A stretch of 32,000 nucleotides of DNA from Candidatus Aminicenantota bacterium (GTDB lineage: Bacteria; Acidobacteriota; Aminicenantia; Aminicenantales; Saccharicenantaceae): positions 1 to 32,000 of the forward strand of contig JACIYK010000001.1 of the NCBI GenBank assembly GCA_014359965.1. Reading direction: 5' to 3'. Made by a program: the position numbers and the translations under genes. Shown here in pieces: positions 7,687 to 16,778 of the stretch. The number at the start of each line of letters is the position of its first letter. Position 1 is the stretch's first letter. A model generated the notes under the pieces. That model did not search any database. It was not told where the DNA came from and worked only from the letters and a program-made list of their open reading frames with translations.

Positions 7687-9366
7687 ATGATGCTGCCAAA
7701 AAAAGAAAGGCTTAAACCTGAGACCAAAACATCAAATTTGGCTCTAAAATTGGCAGTCTCTCTGACAACTTTTGCTCTGTTTATAATTTTATCCACCATC
7801 ACCCAGGCCCAGAACAAACCAGACCAGGAAAACCTGGCCCTTCGATATTTAACCCGTCTGCCCGAAGCTAAAGCCTACTTCTCATCGCCGCCAGAAGGCT
7901 CAGCTTTTGCCGGCAACCAGAATCAGCTGCTGGAAAAAATTATGCCTGGCATCCTGCGAGACCTTGGCCTTAACTGGGAGCCTGACCCCCGACTGGCTAA
8001 CTTCTGCCGCTGGCTGAACGAGCTATTTCAGGATTTGAATATGCCTGACTCCATAGCCATCAAAGAAGCTGCCGCCTGGCTGGGCCTGCCTGAACCTTAT
8101 CCGCACTTTGTGGTGGCCAGGGAAAAGGTGGATGTACGCCTGGCCTCACGCCTCAAAGCCCGGCTGGCCAACCTGAAAGACCTGAGCAACTACACCCACT
8201 ACGGAGCTTTGGCCGACGGAAATCCAACAGGTTACATCATGATAATCATTGCTTTTTCCCAGAGACACGTATTCTTATCACCAGTACCCAGGCTGCTGGC
8301 TGAGCCCGGTCAGCTGGAATTCAAGCTGAGCGTTTATCCGGGTTATTCCGAAGCGGTGATAATTCATAAACGACCGGACGGGAAAACAGAACCGGCTATG
8401 GTCGAAGGCGAGAAGCTCAGCATCTACCCGGCTAAAGTGAAGCTGAACCTTACCGAGCCCGGGAAACACCAGGTGGAAATTGTTGCTAATCAAAAGAAAA
8501 AAGGTCCCCGGGTCCTGGCTGATTTTCCGCTGTTTGTGGGAACCGGCGGCTCGGCTTTTTCTGGCCAGGCCATCAATATCATCGACAGCCGGGAGCTATC
8601 AGCTTCCAAGGTTCAAGAGAGGCTTTATGAGCTGATAAATGAAGAAAGAAAAAAATCCGGCCTGGAACCACTCGCCAGAGACCTGAAGCTCGAAGAAATT
8701 GCCAGAGGTCACAGCCGGGATATGGCCAAAAACAACTTTGTCGGACACATCTCACCGACCACCGGCGGGCCCCCAGACAGGCTCAAGGCTGCCGGGGTTG
8801 AAGCTAAGTACTTCGGAGAAAACGTGAGCCAGGGTTATAATTCGGCTGAAGATTTACACCGCGGCTTAATGGAAAGCCCTGGCCACCGGATGAATATTTT
8901 AAACAGCAGATTCACTCACGTTGGTATCGGGGTGGAAACCAGGGGCAGCGGCAAGGGCAAGACTTTCCTGGTGACCGAACTTTTTATAAAAGAATGGCAG
9001 CCGGAAATTGAAGCCTCGGGAACAGAAATTTTCCAGAAAATAAATGATATCCGGAAAACCCGGGGACAGCCGGTCCTGGAAGAAAGCGAAGAGCTCAAAT
9101 ACCTGGCCCAAAGAGCCGTTGACCACTTCAGTCAGAAGGAAAGTTTTGAACCGGGTGAATTACAGGAGTACTTGATTACAACCGCCCAGGAAGAAAAAGT
9201 TAAGGTTGAGCGGCTGAATGCGCTGATAGTAATTGCTCGGGAGGCAGAAGGAGTGATAAATAAATTGAGCCAGGCCGAAATAAACCAAACCGCGGTCGGC
9301 CTCGGTATAAGCGCTATCTCTTCAGGCCGCAAAAAAGGTCAATTACTGGCTATTCTGGTATTTTGA
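7687..9366 (+). CDS. Exported CAP-domain (SCP/PR-1-like) protein
   Basis: This 559-aa protein has a hydrophobic export segment at about residues 18-38. The N-terminal 270 residues show no recognised domain, though about 200-280 look beta-rich. A CAP domain (PF00188) spans about 307-437: it begins LYELINEERKKSGLEPL and contains RGHSRDMAKNNFVGHISP, FGENVSQGY and MESPGHRMNILNSRFTHVGIGV. The His and Glu residues of the classic CAP cavity (HSRDM, GEN, GHR) are present. Bacterial CAP proteins are secreted and implicated in binding lipids, peptides or cell-wall material; activity cannot be read here. A further helical C-terminal domain (about 445-559) is unassigned. Ribosome site GAGGGG; second gene of an operon with 7338. 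Confidence 0.85.
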   Translation: MMLPKKERLKPETKTSNLALKLAVSLTTFALFIILSTITQAQNKPDQENLALRYLTRLPEAKAYFSSPPEGSAFAGNQNQLLEKIMPGILRDLGLNWEPDPRLANFCRWLNELFQDLNMPDSIAIKEAAAWLGLPEPYPHFVVAREKVDVRLASRLKARLANLKDLSNYTHYGALADGNPTGYIMIIIAFSQRHVFLSPVPRLLAEPGQLEFKLSVYPGYSEAVIIHKRPDGKTEPAMVEGEKLSIYPAKVKLNLTEPGKHQVEIVANQKKKGPRVLADFPLFVGTGGSAFSGQAINIIDSRELSASKVQERLYELINEERKKSGLEPLARDLKLEEIARGHSRDMAKNNFVGHISPTTGGPPDRLKAAGVEAKYFGENVSQGYNSAEDLHRGLMESPGHRMNILNSRFTHVGIGVETRGSGKGKTFLVTELFIKEWQPEIEASGTEIFQKINDIRKTRGQPVLEESEELKYLAQRAVDHFSQKESFEPGELQEYLITTAQEEKVKVERLNALIVIAREAEGVINKLSQAEINQTAVGLGISAISSGRKKGQLLAILVF

Positions 9367-9424
9367 TCAGGCGGCGCCCCAAAGCACCAATAAAACTGGG
9401 AGAGCCGCGCCTGTATCTCCGCTA

Positions 9425-11047
9425 TTAATAGATTTCGCTGCTCAGGATACTGACAGGAATCCAGCCCCCCTGGTGCTTTTCCAGCAAAACCAGATAGCCG
9501 GCTCCCATTTCTGGGTCAGCCACGTGGGACACAAAAACCAGGGCGGCTGTCCGGCCCGGATTAAATCCAACCCGGGAGACATAGGTCCGTCCCGGTGAAA
9601 GAGGAATCTGACTTTCCCCTTCTCTTATCCGGAGATATTCATCCATCCCTTCTGGCAAGAACTCGCTCAGCCGGTACTGTCTCTTATTCTTGTAGTTATA
9701 ATCATCAAGCAGAGCTTTATCCACCCCCTTGATATTTTCAAACCTTTTATCACGGGTTAGGTCTTCTAATACCACGAATCCTGTCGGCAGCCCGTCCAAC
9801 CGCACCGAGCTTAACTGCGGTGGGTTGAATATGGCCCGGTAGACCTGGAATTCCTCCGGGTGCACAAAATCCTCACAGCTCAAGCCAGAGGTCAGCAGAT
9901 ACCCCAACATCATGTCATCCAGGAACAGGCGGCGCTCTTTCAAAAAATTGGGATTTTCAGCGCACCTGGCCTGGAGATAGTCTTTCATCTCGTCCTCGGT
10001 CATTTTCTGCTCCTGGACCCGGCCGAGAAAACTATCAAGGCTGAGCTTGAAGGCATAAGGCGGCAGCGCGGAAATATCCCATTTCAAATCGTCCTTGAAG
10101 TCATAATTTCCCTCATACCGCAGCAATTGCAGGTATATCTTCTGCCCGGGCTTGAAAAAGCCAGCCGCCTCCGGCAGCAGTTCTTCTATCTCTTTCGGGT
10201 ACATCTTGGAAGAAGAGCTGGCGCTCCAGCCAGAAGTCAAAAGATTAAAGTATCTATCATCCTGCTTTTCTATGATCAGTTCCTCCACAAAGAAACTCCC
10301 CGGCAGAATGAGGATAAGGTCCACCTTACCCGAACCGCCGATAAGGTTGGAAGTCTTCAGGGGATAATACAGCTCAGCCGACTTAAACCTGTAACCCAGG
10401 GGTTCAACCATCCTGGTGTTGTTTCCTACGACGACCGAATCAAATACAAAATAACGAAAACCCCGGTCCAGGTAATCCCTGGCATTGGCCAGCAGCCCTT
10501 CAACCTGGCTTTCCAGCTGCATCTTTCTCTGCCGGAAAAACTCCCGCACCCAGTTTTCAAATTCCGCCGGTCGTTTGATTTCAACCACCGTTACCTCATG
10601 CACACCTATCTTCTGGCTGAGTTTTATCTCAACCGGGGAGGCCTGGCTGCCCCCACCCTTGGTGGGGCCCAACAGCTCCTGGATGTCCTTTTTCTTTAAG
10701 AGCTGGTTGACTTTTTCCAGAATCGGCCCTTTTACCAGGAACACCTGCGGTTCCGAAGGAAAGGGAATAAACTCCAGGACCACAGTTTCTTTTTCGGCCC
10801 TTAGCTCGGTGGCCAGAACCAGAATTTCTTCCTGCCTGTTGTGAAAGATAATGGCCTTCTGGGAATCCTGGGTCAGTCGAACTGGAGTGGCCGAAAAAGC
10901 ACATTTATCGGCCGCTTCCAGACCAGGCGGGACTGGCAGACTAAAAATCAAGGCCAGGAGCGGCCACAAGCCATACCGGAGGATAAATCTTTGGGCCAGC
11001 CTCGGCCTTATTCGCCTGTTGCTGCCCTCGTCCTTACCATTTCTCAT
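9425..11047 (-). CDS. Large secreted protein of unknown function
   Basis: This 540-aa protein has an Arg-rich N-terminus and a hydrophobic segment (about 27-44) ending in a likely LEA-A cleavage site, so it is exported. The mature N-terminus, with a lone Cys, a QKAIIFH strand and EEILVLATELRA, faintly resembles DUF2330-type secreted proteins, but this is not firm. No catalytic motif was seen. The start at 11047 overlaps the stop of the upstream SHOCT gene by 14 bp, implying translational coupling and a shared promoter before 11477. It converges with the CAP gene. The plus-strand ORFs across it are shadows. Confidence 0.75.
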   Translation of the reverse strand: MRNGKDEGSNRRIRPRLAQRFILRYGLWPLLALIFSLPVPPGLEAADKCAFSATPVRLTQDSQKAIIFHNRQEEILVLATELRAEKETVVLEFIPFPSEPQVFLVKGPILEKVNQLLKKKDIQELLGPTKGGGSQASPVEIKLSQKIGVHEVTVVEIKRPAEFENWVREFFRQRKMQLESQVEGLLANARDYLDRGFRYFVFDSVVVGNNTRMVEPLGYRFKSAELYYPLKTSNLIGGSGKVDLILILPGSFFVEELIIEKQDDRYFNLLTSGWSASSSSKMYPKEIEELLPEAAGFFKPGQKIYLQLLRYEGNYDFKDDLKWDISALPPYAFKLSLDSFLGRVQEQKMTEDEMKDYLQARCAENPNFLKERRLFLDDMMLGYLLTSGLSCEDFVHPEEFQVYRAIFNPPQLSSVRLDGLPTGFVVLEDLTRDKRFENIKGVDKALLDDYNYKNKRQYRLSEFLPEGMDEYLRIREGESQIPLSPGRTYVSRVGFNPGRTAALVFVSHVADPEMGAGYLVLLEKHQGGWIPVSILSSEIY

Positions 11048-11477
11048 CGAGAATCTCTCTTCTTTTTCGTTGATACTCCTCGTCGCTCAAAAGCCCCTCT
11101 TTTTTGAGAGCTTCCAGCTCCCGCAGTCTCACGGCGAAATCCGGCTTGCCCTTCTCCGCCTCTTCTCGCTGAGGGGATTTCTTATCTTCCACTTCCAGAA
11201 CTTCAAGGGCGGCCGGGTTAGGCCTGGACTTTCCATAAGAAGACAGGTTGATGAGCGAATAAATGGCCATGGCCAGACAGGCCCCTACCCAGATAAAGAG
11301 AAAAAAAGTCATCGGTCCCCTGGCCTCTTCAGCCTCACCCAGGACCGAGGCCATTAACACCAGGCCGAAGATCAAAAACAGAATGCTCATGACAAGGGTA
11401 ATAATGGAGCTGGTGGGAGAAGGCCGGGCTGTGATTCTCTTATCTCTTAAATTCTTAAGGTCGCCTTGATTATTCAT
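11034..11477 (-). CDS. Two-TM membrane protein with C-terminal SHOCT domain
   Basis: This 147-aa protein starts at the second of two consecutive ATGs; AGGAGG is only 1 nt from the first ATG but 4 nt from the second, which is the better distance. Two transmembrane helices (about 23-46 and 56-78) are followed by a charged linker and a C-terminal short helix pair reading LRELEALKKEGLLSDEEYQ, the classic SHOCT signature (PF09851). SHOCT domains are short oligomerisation modules common at the C-terminus of bacterial membrane proteins. It is the first gene of a coupled pair with the 540-aa secreted protein and may help localise or secrete it (inference). Confidence 0.85.
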   Translation of the reverse strand: MNNQGDLKNLRDKRITARPSPTSSIITLVMSILFLIFGLVLMASVLGEAEEARGPMTFFLFIWVGACLAMAIYSLINLSSYGKSRPNPAALEVLEVEDKKSPQREEAEKGKPDFAVRLRELEALKKEGLLSDEEYQRKRREILDEKW

Positions 11478-11480
11478 CAT

Positions 11481-11838
11481 GCCTCCTGTTGCTGATTATA
11501 GAGGCTTTCGGAAGATAAAACAACTCACTCAACAAACCGGGCTAAACTCAAGGTGCGAAGGTGGAGGTAAGCCAGCTATCGGCTTGATCAGAAAAAAAAT
11601 TAATTAAGCTAAGGCCAGAGTGAAAAATACCAAACAAAAAATAACAAAGCCAGGAGAAGCCTGGGGCCAGTCCAGGTTGGGCCGGAAGGGTTTAGCCGGC
11701 CTTGACAGAAGCAGCCAGATATGAGCTAATAACCGGAGAAAGTTGGTTGTTTAAGATAATTCTGGAAGATAAACGCGGACAACCAGGGCCAAACAACCTT
11801 AACTTTCTACCCCATTTTCTCGATGAAAGGAGCTCCCG
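11481..11838. other. Intergenic region between divergent genes
   Basis: 358 bp separating the SHOCT operon from the secreted protein at 11839. Promoters for both should lie here, but no convincing -35/-10 pair was found. A short GCCGG...GCCGGC inverted repeat occurs near 11680-11700. No gene or RNA recognised. Confidence 0.4.
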
Positions 11839-12345
11839 ATGAAAGCCACCGCCATCAGACTCTGGTTAACTATTGTTTTAGCCCTATCCGGATTAACCCT
11901 GGCCGCCCGTCCGGCCGCCCAGACGGAAGTTAAATCTTTCAGCGGCTATCTGGTTGTCCAGGAAGACGGGAAATACCGGGTTAAAAAAGACGAATACGTA
12001 AAATTCCAGGTGGTCAACGGAGAAATCAAGGGATTGCGCATTCATCTCCAGGCCGCTACCGGGGATTTGACTTTCACTGAGATCCGCCCCCTGGTCAAGG
12101 ACGGCAGCAATTTTACTGACTGGTTCGAGATCGAGTGCCGTCGGCTGGGCGGATTCGAAGGTCGGCCAGTTACCTATGACTATTTCCTGGCTGATGCCTA
12201 CGCCGGAATTTCTCCCCCGGTGGGTCCTTCCTACTCGATGTATAAGGCCCTTAAAGAAGTGGCCGGGTCAATCGGCCTATCAGTGCCGGGCAGAACTTTC
12301 GTCATCTACGGCCAGAACCGCAGCCCTATCTTTGAATTTTTCTGA
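11839..12345 (+). CDS. Small secreted protein of unknown function
   Basis: This 168-aa protein has a clear signal peptide (hydrophobic about 8-22, cleavage near AARPAA). The mature part is predicted to be mainly beta-strand with one helix near the C-terminus (MYKALKEVAGSIGL). A short basic stretch (KYRVKKDEY) and a hydrophobic FEFF end are visible, but no domain was recognised. GAAAGGAG precedes the ATG at good spacing. It appears monocistronic, with an AT-rich spacer of 338 bp before the next gene. Confidence 0.7.
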   Translation: MKATAIRLWLTIVLALSGLTLAARPAAQTEVKSFSGYLVVQEDGKYRVKKDEYVKFQVVNGEIKGLRIHLQAATGDLTFTEIRPLVKDGSNFTDWFEIECRRLGGFEGRPVTYDYFLADAYAGISPPVGPSYSMYKALKEVAGSIGLSVPGRTFVIYGQNRSPIFEFF

Positions 12346-12683
12346 TATGAGGACATAAACGACGGTAAAAATAATTAAGAGGTTAAGGATCTAAAAAAGA
12401 TTAAAAAAGAAAATCAGGCATAAAACAAGATCTTTCCGATTTTATAGAAAAGCTAGAAAATATTTAATTTCAAAAAAACAGAGAGGAAGGTGAAAAACAG
12501 TTAATCGATTCACCAATTTGATTTATTAAAAGTAAGAAAATATCAGTAAATAAGTAAGCCATCCCTTATTTTATAATTATTTTTTCAGGATATTACTTGG
12601 CAAATTATTCTTTAGTAAACCATTTCACTGTTTAATGCGTCTGAATTAATCTAAAGAAGATTTCCCGGCTGACTGGAGGTTCA
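12346..12683. other. AT-rich intergenic region
   Basis: 338 bp, strongly AT-rich, without an ORF of note or a recognisable RNA. Presumably it holds the promoter of the gene at 12684. Nothing else seen. Confidence 0.4.
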
Positions 12684-14186
12684 ATGCGAAAAATTATTTG
12701 TTTTGTTGTTTTGTTGATAAATGGGATTATTGCCATTCGGTTACCGGCTCAAGAGATTGACCTGGAAGAACTGTATAGAAAGGCCCAATTTGAGAAAATT
12801 GTTTCCATTTTTTTGCCGAAGCGCTTTGAAGAGCTGACGATGGAACATAAGTTTTTGTTTTTGGAAAGCTTAGCTCGCACCGGAGAAGGATTTCGAGCTG
12901 TGCCTTACCTGAACGGATTACTATCAAATTGTGAAATTGACGATGCCTTATTGACAACTTCCGGGATTGTTTATCATTCTATCGGTAATTTTTCTCTGTC
13001 CGAGAAATTCTTGAAAAAAGCAGTTGCCCTGAACCCCGAAAATGACAAAGCTTTATATTGTTTGGCCCTCTTGAAGGTGTATCAAAGAAATTTCAGGGAA
13101 GCAGTATTTTACTATGAAAAAGCAGTCAAGGCGGATTTTAACCGGGATGATAATCTTTTCGGGCTTTTAATCGGAAGCAGAGTTTATGAAAGTAGCTATA
13201 ATGTTGCATTGATTAAAGCACATTATGAAAAATTAAAAAGCTATTATAAGAGGGGAGAGAACAGGAAGGGATTTTTGAAGTATGAAAAAGAAGTGAATCT
13301 TTTGAACCGGATAAATGGTGAACAGCTTTTTTCCACAAAGATCCCAGAAGGCAAAATCGAGTTGCCTATCGTTGACTTCAACTCCGATTCATTCTATAAG
13401 TGTCTTCTTTTGCGTGTTGATGATAAAGAATATAAAGTCTTGCTTGATACGGGAAATGCCCCGGGATGGACCATTCATAATCCTGAGCTAATAGATTCCT
13501 TGAGTAATTATTTCGGAAGCAAGCAAAGCACTTCAACCGGGTCAGTGGAACATGAATTTCAGAGCGATTCCGTTATTATCGAAAAAATCGATTTCTGTGG
13601 CCTGAAGCTTTTTAACCTAAAGGGATATTATTTTAAAAAACCGAGAGAAAACTATTTTGACGCCAACCTCAATCCTCTTTTTATAAGAGATTATGTTGTC
13701 TCCATTGATTTTATCAACAACAAGTTCATATTGAGGACACCGGAGCAATTTAAGAAAGATTTAAGAGAGATTGAGGCTGCATTAATAACAAAAGTTCCTC
13801 TTTACGGTGACCAATGGCCGTTTATACCGGTCAAAGTTAATGGATATGCTGAGGCTCTGGCAATGATTGAAACCGGAGCAGAAGACCTAAGTGCAAAATT
13901 GGAATTTGCAGAATTTATCCATATGCCTTTGACCGCGGCCACAAAGGAATTCAGGCAGAAAAAATATGATTATCATAAGGGAAAGCTTGAAGTTATGCTG
14001 GGAGAATTTCTCTTTCAAAGGCCCGAAGTTGAAATATGGCCGAAAAGATTTTTCGACACCGAATGCGGTCTTTATGATCATATTATGATAGGACCCTGGG
14101 CCTTGGAAGGTAATTATATTCTGCATATAGATCCAGTGAAAAACGAGGTAATATTGCAGAAGTCTGGTAAGAAAGCGGGTACATAA
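12684..14186 (+). CDS. Exported TPR protein with two retropepsin-like half domains
   Basis: This 500-aa protein has a signal peptide (hydrophobic about 4-19). Residues about 55-150 carry tetratricopeptide-like repeats (GNFSLSEKFLKKAVALNPEN, then YQRNFREAVFYYEKAVKADF). A retropepsin-like region follows, with VLLDTG at 252-257 (Asp255 as candidate catalytic residue) and a second motif AMIETGA at 393-399, where Glu396 replaces Asp. Tandem half domains fit the bacterial gag-asp-protease-like/clan AA family, which can act as one-chain aspartic proteases. Because the second site has Glu, activity is uncertain. The ribosome site TGGAGG precedes the ATG. Its codon use is more AT-rich than the genes upstream. 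Confidence 0.8.
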   Translation: MRKIICFVVLLINGIIAIRLPAQEIDLEELYRKAQFEKIVSIFLPKRFEELTMEHKFLFLESLARTGEGFRAVPYLNGLLSNCEIDDALLTTSGIVYHSIGNFSLSEKFLKKAVALNPENDKALYCLALLKVYQRNFREAVFYYEKAVKADFNRDDNLFGLLIGSRVYESSYNVALIKAHYEKLKSYYKRGENRKGFLKYEKEVNLLNRINGEQLFSTKIPEGKIELPIVDFNSDSFYKCLLLRVDDKEYKVLLDTGNAPGWTIHNPELIDSLSNYFGSKQSTSTGSVEHEFQSDSVIIEKIDFCGLKLFNLKGYYFKKPRENYFDANLNPLFIRDYVVSIDFINNKFILRTPEQFKKDLREIEAALITKVPLYGDQWPFIPVKVNGYAEALAMIETGAEDLSAKLEFAEFIHMPLTAATKEFRQKKYDYHKGKLEVMLGEFLFQRPEVEIWPKRFFDTECGLYDHIMIGPWALEGNYILHIDPVKNEVILQKSGKKAGT

Positions 14187-14828
14187 TATCTATTTACATA
14201 TTCTTTCGTAAAATTGATGATGCCATAGTAATTGCCTGTTTTCCTGTTTCCCAATGAGTTCGTCATTTACGGCATTACTTAATTCTTTTACTCTTTCTGT
14301 ATATTTAGTTTTATCGCTTCAAATCAGAATGACCCGCAATAGATTCATTACCCGCATGAATCATTATATCAGCCCCGAGTTGAAAAAAATGTTGCGGAGA
14401 CGCCCTAAATTCAACCGTTCCCTCCTATCTGCGCTCTATGTCTGTGGCCAAGAAGCTCTTATAAAATACCTGAGAGGCAACCACAGAAAATGACCATTTT
14501 TTAAGAGTTAAAAGGAATTTATCATCTCAAGATGACTTCGTTTTAAAAGCTGAACTGCCGCCTCCTCCCCATCATGCCCAGCAGGAACTCCTGACGGAAG
14601 CCGAGGAAAGCGGAGAATATTTCTGATGGCCTCTGTGCGGCCGTTTTCTGCCTATGTTGAGAGAAATATCTATCCTCCTGGAGGTTGTTCTGAAATTTAT
14701 GCTGATTTATCCATATTTTTCGCCGTTGAACGTGTTGTTTTGCATGTGATACACTCATTCCAGGCTGTCAGATAATGGAAATCCGGGAAAATCGTGAAAA
14801 ATTTAAACAACTTTAAGGAGGGAAACAA
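14187..14828. other. Intergenic region, possibly degraded insert
   Basis: About 640 bp without a convincing gene. A 79-codon forward ORF (14254-14493, Arg/Lys-rich C-terminus) and a 71-codon reverse ORF (14543-14758) lack ribosome sites and match nothing I recognise. Base composition shifts to more GC around 14550-14660, so a decayed mobile-element remnant is possible. Promoter sequences for the OmpA gene should lie near the end. Confidence 0.35.
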
Positions 14829-15659
14829 ATGAAAAAATCGATTTGGTTCGTCGTTGTACTGGTTTTAGTTAGCTGGCCGGTTTTAACTTTGTGGGGCCAG
14901 GAGGATGCTGAAGGCTGTCGTGATCATCCCCTTTTGACCCGCATGAACAATTATTATCTTTCGGGATGCGAAGAATATGAGTATGACTCTGCTGAGTTTT
15001 ATGATGTTGAAGATAATGAATATGTTATTGAAGGGCACAAGTGGATTCTTCATTACAGTTTGAAAGAAGGTTTTGCCCCTCCGGGACAGCTCAAAGTATA
15101 TCGGAATTATATTAATGCTATTAAAAGAATTGGGGGCACGATCATCAACGAGAAAGATGGAGTGATGAAACTTACTAGAGGAGGAAAAGAAATCTGGATT
15201 GGTATGTGGGTTAGTGATGATGGGAGTGACTACGAGCTGACCATTGTCGAGAAAAAAGAAATGGAACAAGAAGTAGTGGCAGACCCCCAAGCTTTAGCCA
15301 ATGATATTGCTACTTTTGGTCATGCTTCCGTATACGGGATCTATTTTGATGTTGATAGTGATGTGATTAAAGCCGAGTCTCAGCCTACCTTACAAGCCAT
15401 AGCTACTCTCCTCCAGAGTAACCAGCAGCTGAAAGTGTTTGTGGTGGGACATACTGATATGACGGGAAATTTGGAACACAATCTTGATCTCTCCCAGCGT
15501 CGAGCCCAAGCTGTAGTCAAGGCCTTAGTTGGGCAGTTTGGGATTGCCGAGAATCGACTAGAAGCCAAAGGGATAGGTCCTTTATCTCCGGTTGCCACCA
15601 ATCGAAACGAGGAAGGCCGCCAATTAAACCGACGGGTGGAGTTAGTGGAAAAACTTTAA
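14829..15659 (+). CDS. OmpA-family protein, peptidoglycan-binding C-terminus
   Basis: This 276-aa protein has a signal peptide (hydrophobic about 5-22, cleavage near LWGQ). The N-terminal domain (about 30-145) is beta-rich and of unknown type. The C-terminal OmpA domain (PF00691, about 168-275) is clear: YFDVDSDVI, VFVVGHTDMTGN, LSQRRAQAVV, GIAENRLEAKGIG and EEGRQLNRRVEL. The Asp and Arg residues that bind diaminopimelate in this family are in place (HTD and NRRVE). It likely ties the outer membrane to peptidoglycan, implying a diderm envelope. AAGGAGG precedes the ATG. The last 51 bases plus 25 bases of 3' flank are duplicated at 28305-28380. Confidence 0.92.
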   Translation: MKKSIWFVVVLVLVSWPVLTLWGQEDAEGCRDHPLLTRMNNYYLSGCEEYEYDSAEFYDVEDNEYVIEGHKWILHYSLKEGFAPPGQLKVYRNYINAIKRIGGTIINEKDGVMKLTRGGKEIWIGMWVSDDGSDYELTIVEKKEMEQEVVADPQALANDIATFGHASVYGIYFDVDSDVIKAESQPTLQAIATLLQSNQQLKVFVVGHTDMTGNLEHNLDLSQRRAQAVVKALVGQFGIAENRLEAKGIGPLSPVATNRNEEGRQLNRRVELVEKL

Positions 15660-15684
15660 GTAGCAAAGAGAAAAGGCTCACTAA
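15609..15684 (+). repeat. 76-bp exact repeat, source copy (OmpA gene 3' end)
   Basis: Identical to 28305-28380. Here it is the end of the intact OmpA gene and the left part of its terminator, so this is the original and the other copy the derivative. Confidence 0.9.
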
Positions 15685-15700
15685 TCGGCGAGGCTTTTTT
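15671..15700 (+). terminator. Probable intrinsic terminator of the OmpA gene
   Basis: AAAAGGCTC (15671-15679) and GAGGCTTTT (15690-15698) form a stem with one G-G mismatch, followed by a T-run, 11 bp after the stop. Only the left arm is present in the duplicated copy at 28305-28380. Confidence 0.5.
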
Positions 15701-16005
15701 ACTGAGAATTTATAATCAGTAAGATAGGGAAATAGTTATCGGCTAATACATGGCCTCCAGTTTGTGGAAATAGTTTAAAATACAGATCGGTCAGTTTTTT
15801 ATCTTCATTACTAAAAACAAGGCTACTAACCTGAACATTTTCCTCTCTATAGAGAGCTTACTAAACTGCCTCACTCCCAGTGTCGAGTGATGTACCTTAT
15901 TAGTAATAAGAACTTGACCCCCTCCGGTCCTTTGTTTTACAAGGTCACATGAAAGTATACAGTTGAAGAAATAGGGAAAGTGTATCCATATCAATTCGAG
16001 CAGCT
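15701..16005. other. Intergenic region between convergent genes
   Basis: Just over 300 bp with no supported gene. A GGAGGGGGTCAAG-type tract on the reverse strand near 15912-15930 resembles a REP-like repeat, but no second copy was found here. Confidence 0.35.
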
Positions 16006-16632
16006 TTATTTCATCTCATGCTTTTTAAAATCCCCAGGAACCTGAAAGACATCTTCACTTATCTTCCCTTCTTTTATATTCGTCAATTCAACAACCAAAT
16101 GCTCCTTATCTCCCTTGTAGTTAATCAATTTTATAGGGATATTATATTTTTTTGAAACCCAGGCCCGGCTAATAACTATTTCTTGTTCTTCTTCAATCTT
16201 ATCTCCTACCGTTGTCTGCGCTTTCCACTTTATGGCTCTTTTTTCGCAGTTTAGTCCGTTAATCTCTTCTTCGCCCTCATTGAAAACTTTATACTGTTTA
16301 AACTGTTTTAGCATAGCTTCGTGGGCTTCAAACGGATTGTTCATAGTAATAAAAAAGTTATTATTTGGCATCTCCATAAATACCTTTTCATCAAGATTTA
16401 AGATCTTAGTCATCCCGGCTTCCCGATCCACTATGAGCCGCATTTTTTGGCCATTGTCTGCTAAATCATAAGTATAGAGATTGCCCGACAGGTAAAATTT
16501 ACTGATCCGATCCTCTTTACCCACTTCTTTCCAGGACATATCAGCTGAGAAACCTTCCGCTAATGCTGAAGACGAAATAAGCAATACAGATGAAGCTAAA
16601 ATAAAAGACGTTAAGATTAGCATTCTTTTCAT
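16006..16632 (-). CDS. Secreted DUF4412/LolA-like protein
   Basis: This 208-aa protein has a clear signal peptide (MKRM, then hydrophobic to about 22, cleavage after SALA). The mature part follows the pattern of DUF4412/LolA-like sheets: FSADMSWKEVGKEDRISKFYLSGNLYTYDL, LIVDREAGMTKILNLDEKVFMEM, and a C-terminal VVELTNIKEGKISEDVFQVPGDF strand with the typical final PGDF. Such proteins may bind lipid or lipoprotein in the periplasm; the ligand cannot be predicted. AAGGAGGG precedes the ATG. The decayed gene just upstream (16779-17636) encodes a similar ISED segment and may be a related neighbour. Confidence 0.75.
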   Translation of the reverse strand: MKRMLILTSFILASSVLLISSSALAEGFSADMSWKEVGKEDRISKFYLSGNLYTYDLADNGQKMRLIVDREAGMTKILNLDEKVFMEMPNNNFFITMNNPFEAHEAMLKQFKQYKVFNEGEEEINGLNCEKRAIKWKAQTTVGDKIEEEQEIVISRAWVSKKYNIPIKLINYKGDKEHLVVELTNIKEGKISEDVFQVPGDFKKHEMK

Positions 16633-16778
16633 TTTCAGACCCTCCTTTTTTTAATCTAGCATTTTTGGGTTTTATTTTCCAATATTTTTAATATTTAATC
16701 TTTTCCAATGTAATTCGATGGTGGGTCTTTTACCCTCTTTTCATTTCTCATGTTTTTTCCCGAACTCTTACAACTAAT

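Noticed and set aside
9367-9424. Bidirectional terminator between convergent genes
   Set aside because: Only a 6-bp stem (CAGGCG/CGCCTG) with a loop of over 30 nt can be formed and there is no T-run.
9860-10699. 279-codon forward ORF
   Set aside because: Shadow of the secreted 540-aa reverse-strand gene; it lacks a ribosome site and recognisable domains.
14254-14493. 79-codon forward ORF with basic C-terminus
   Set aside because: No ribosome site, no recognised family and an atypical N-terminus; recorded only as part of the intergenic region.
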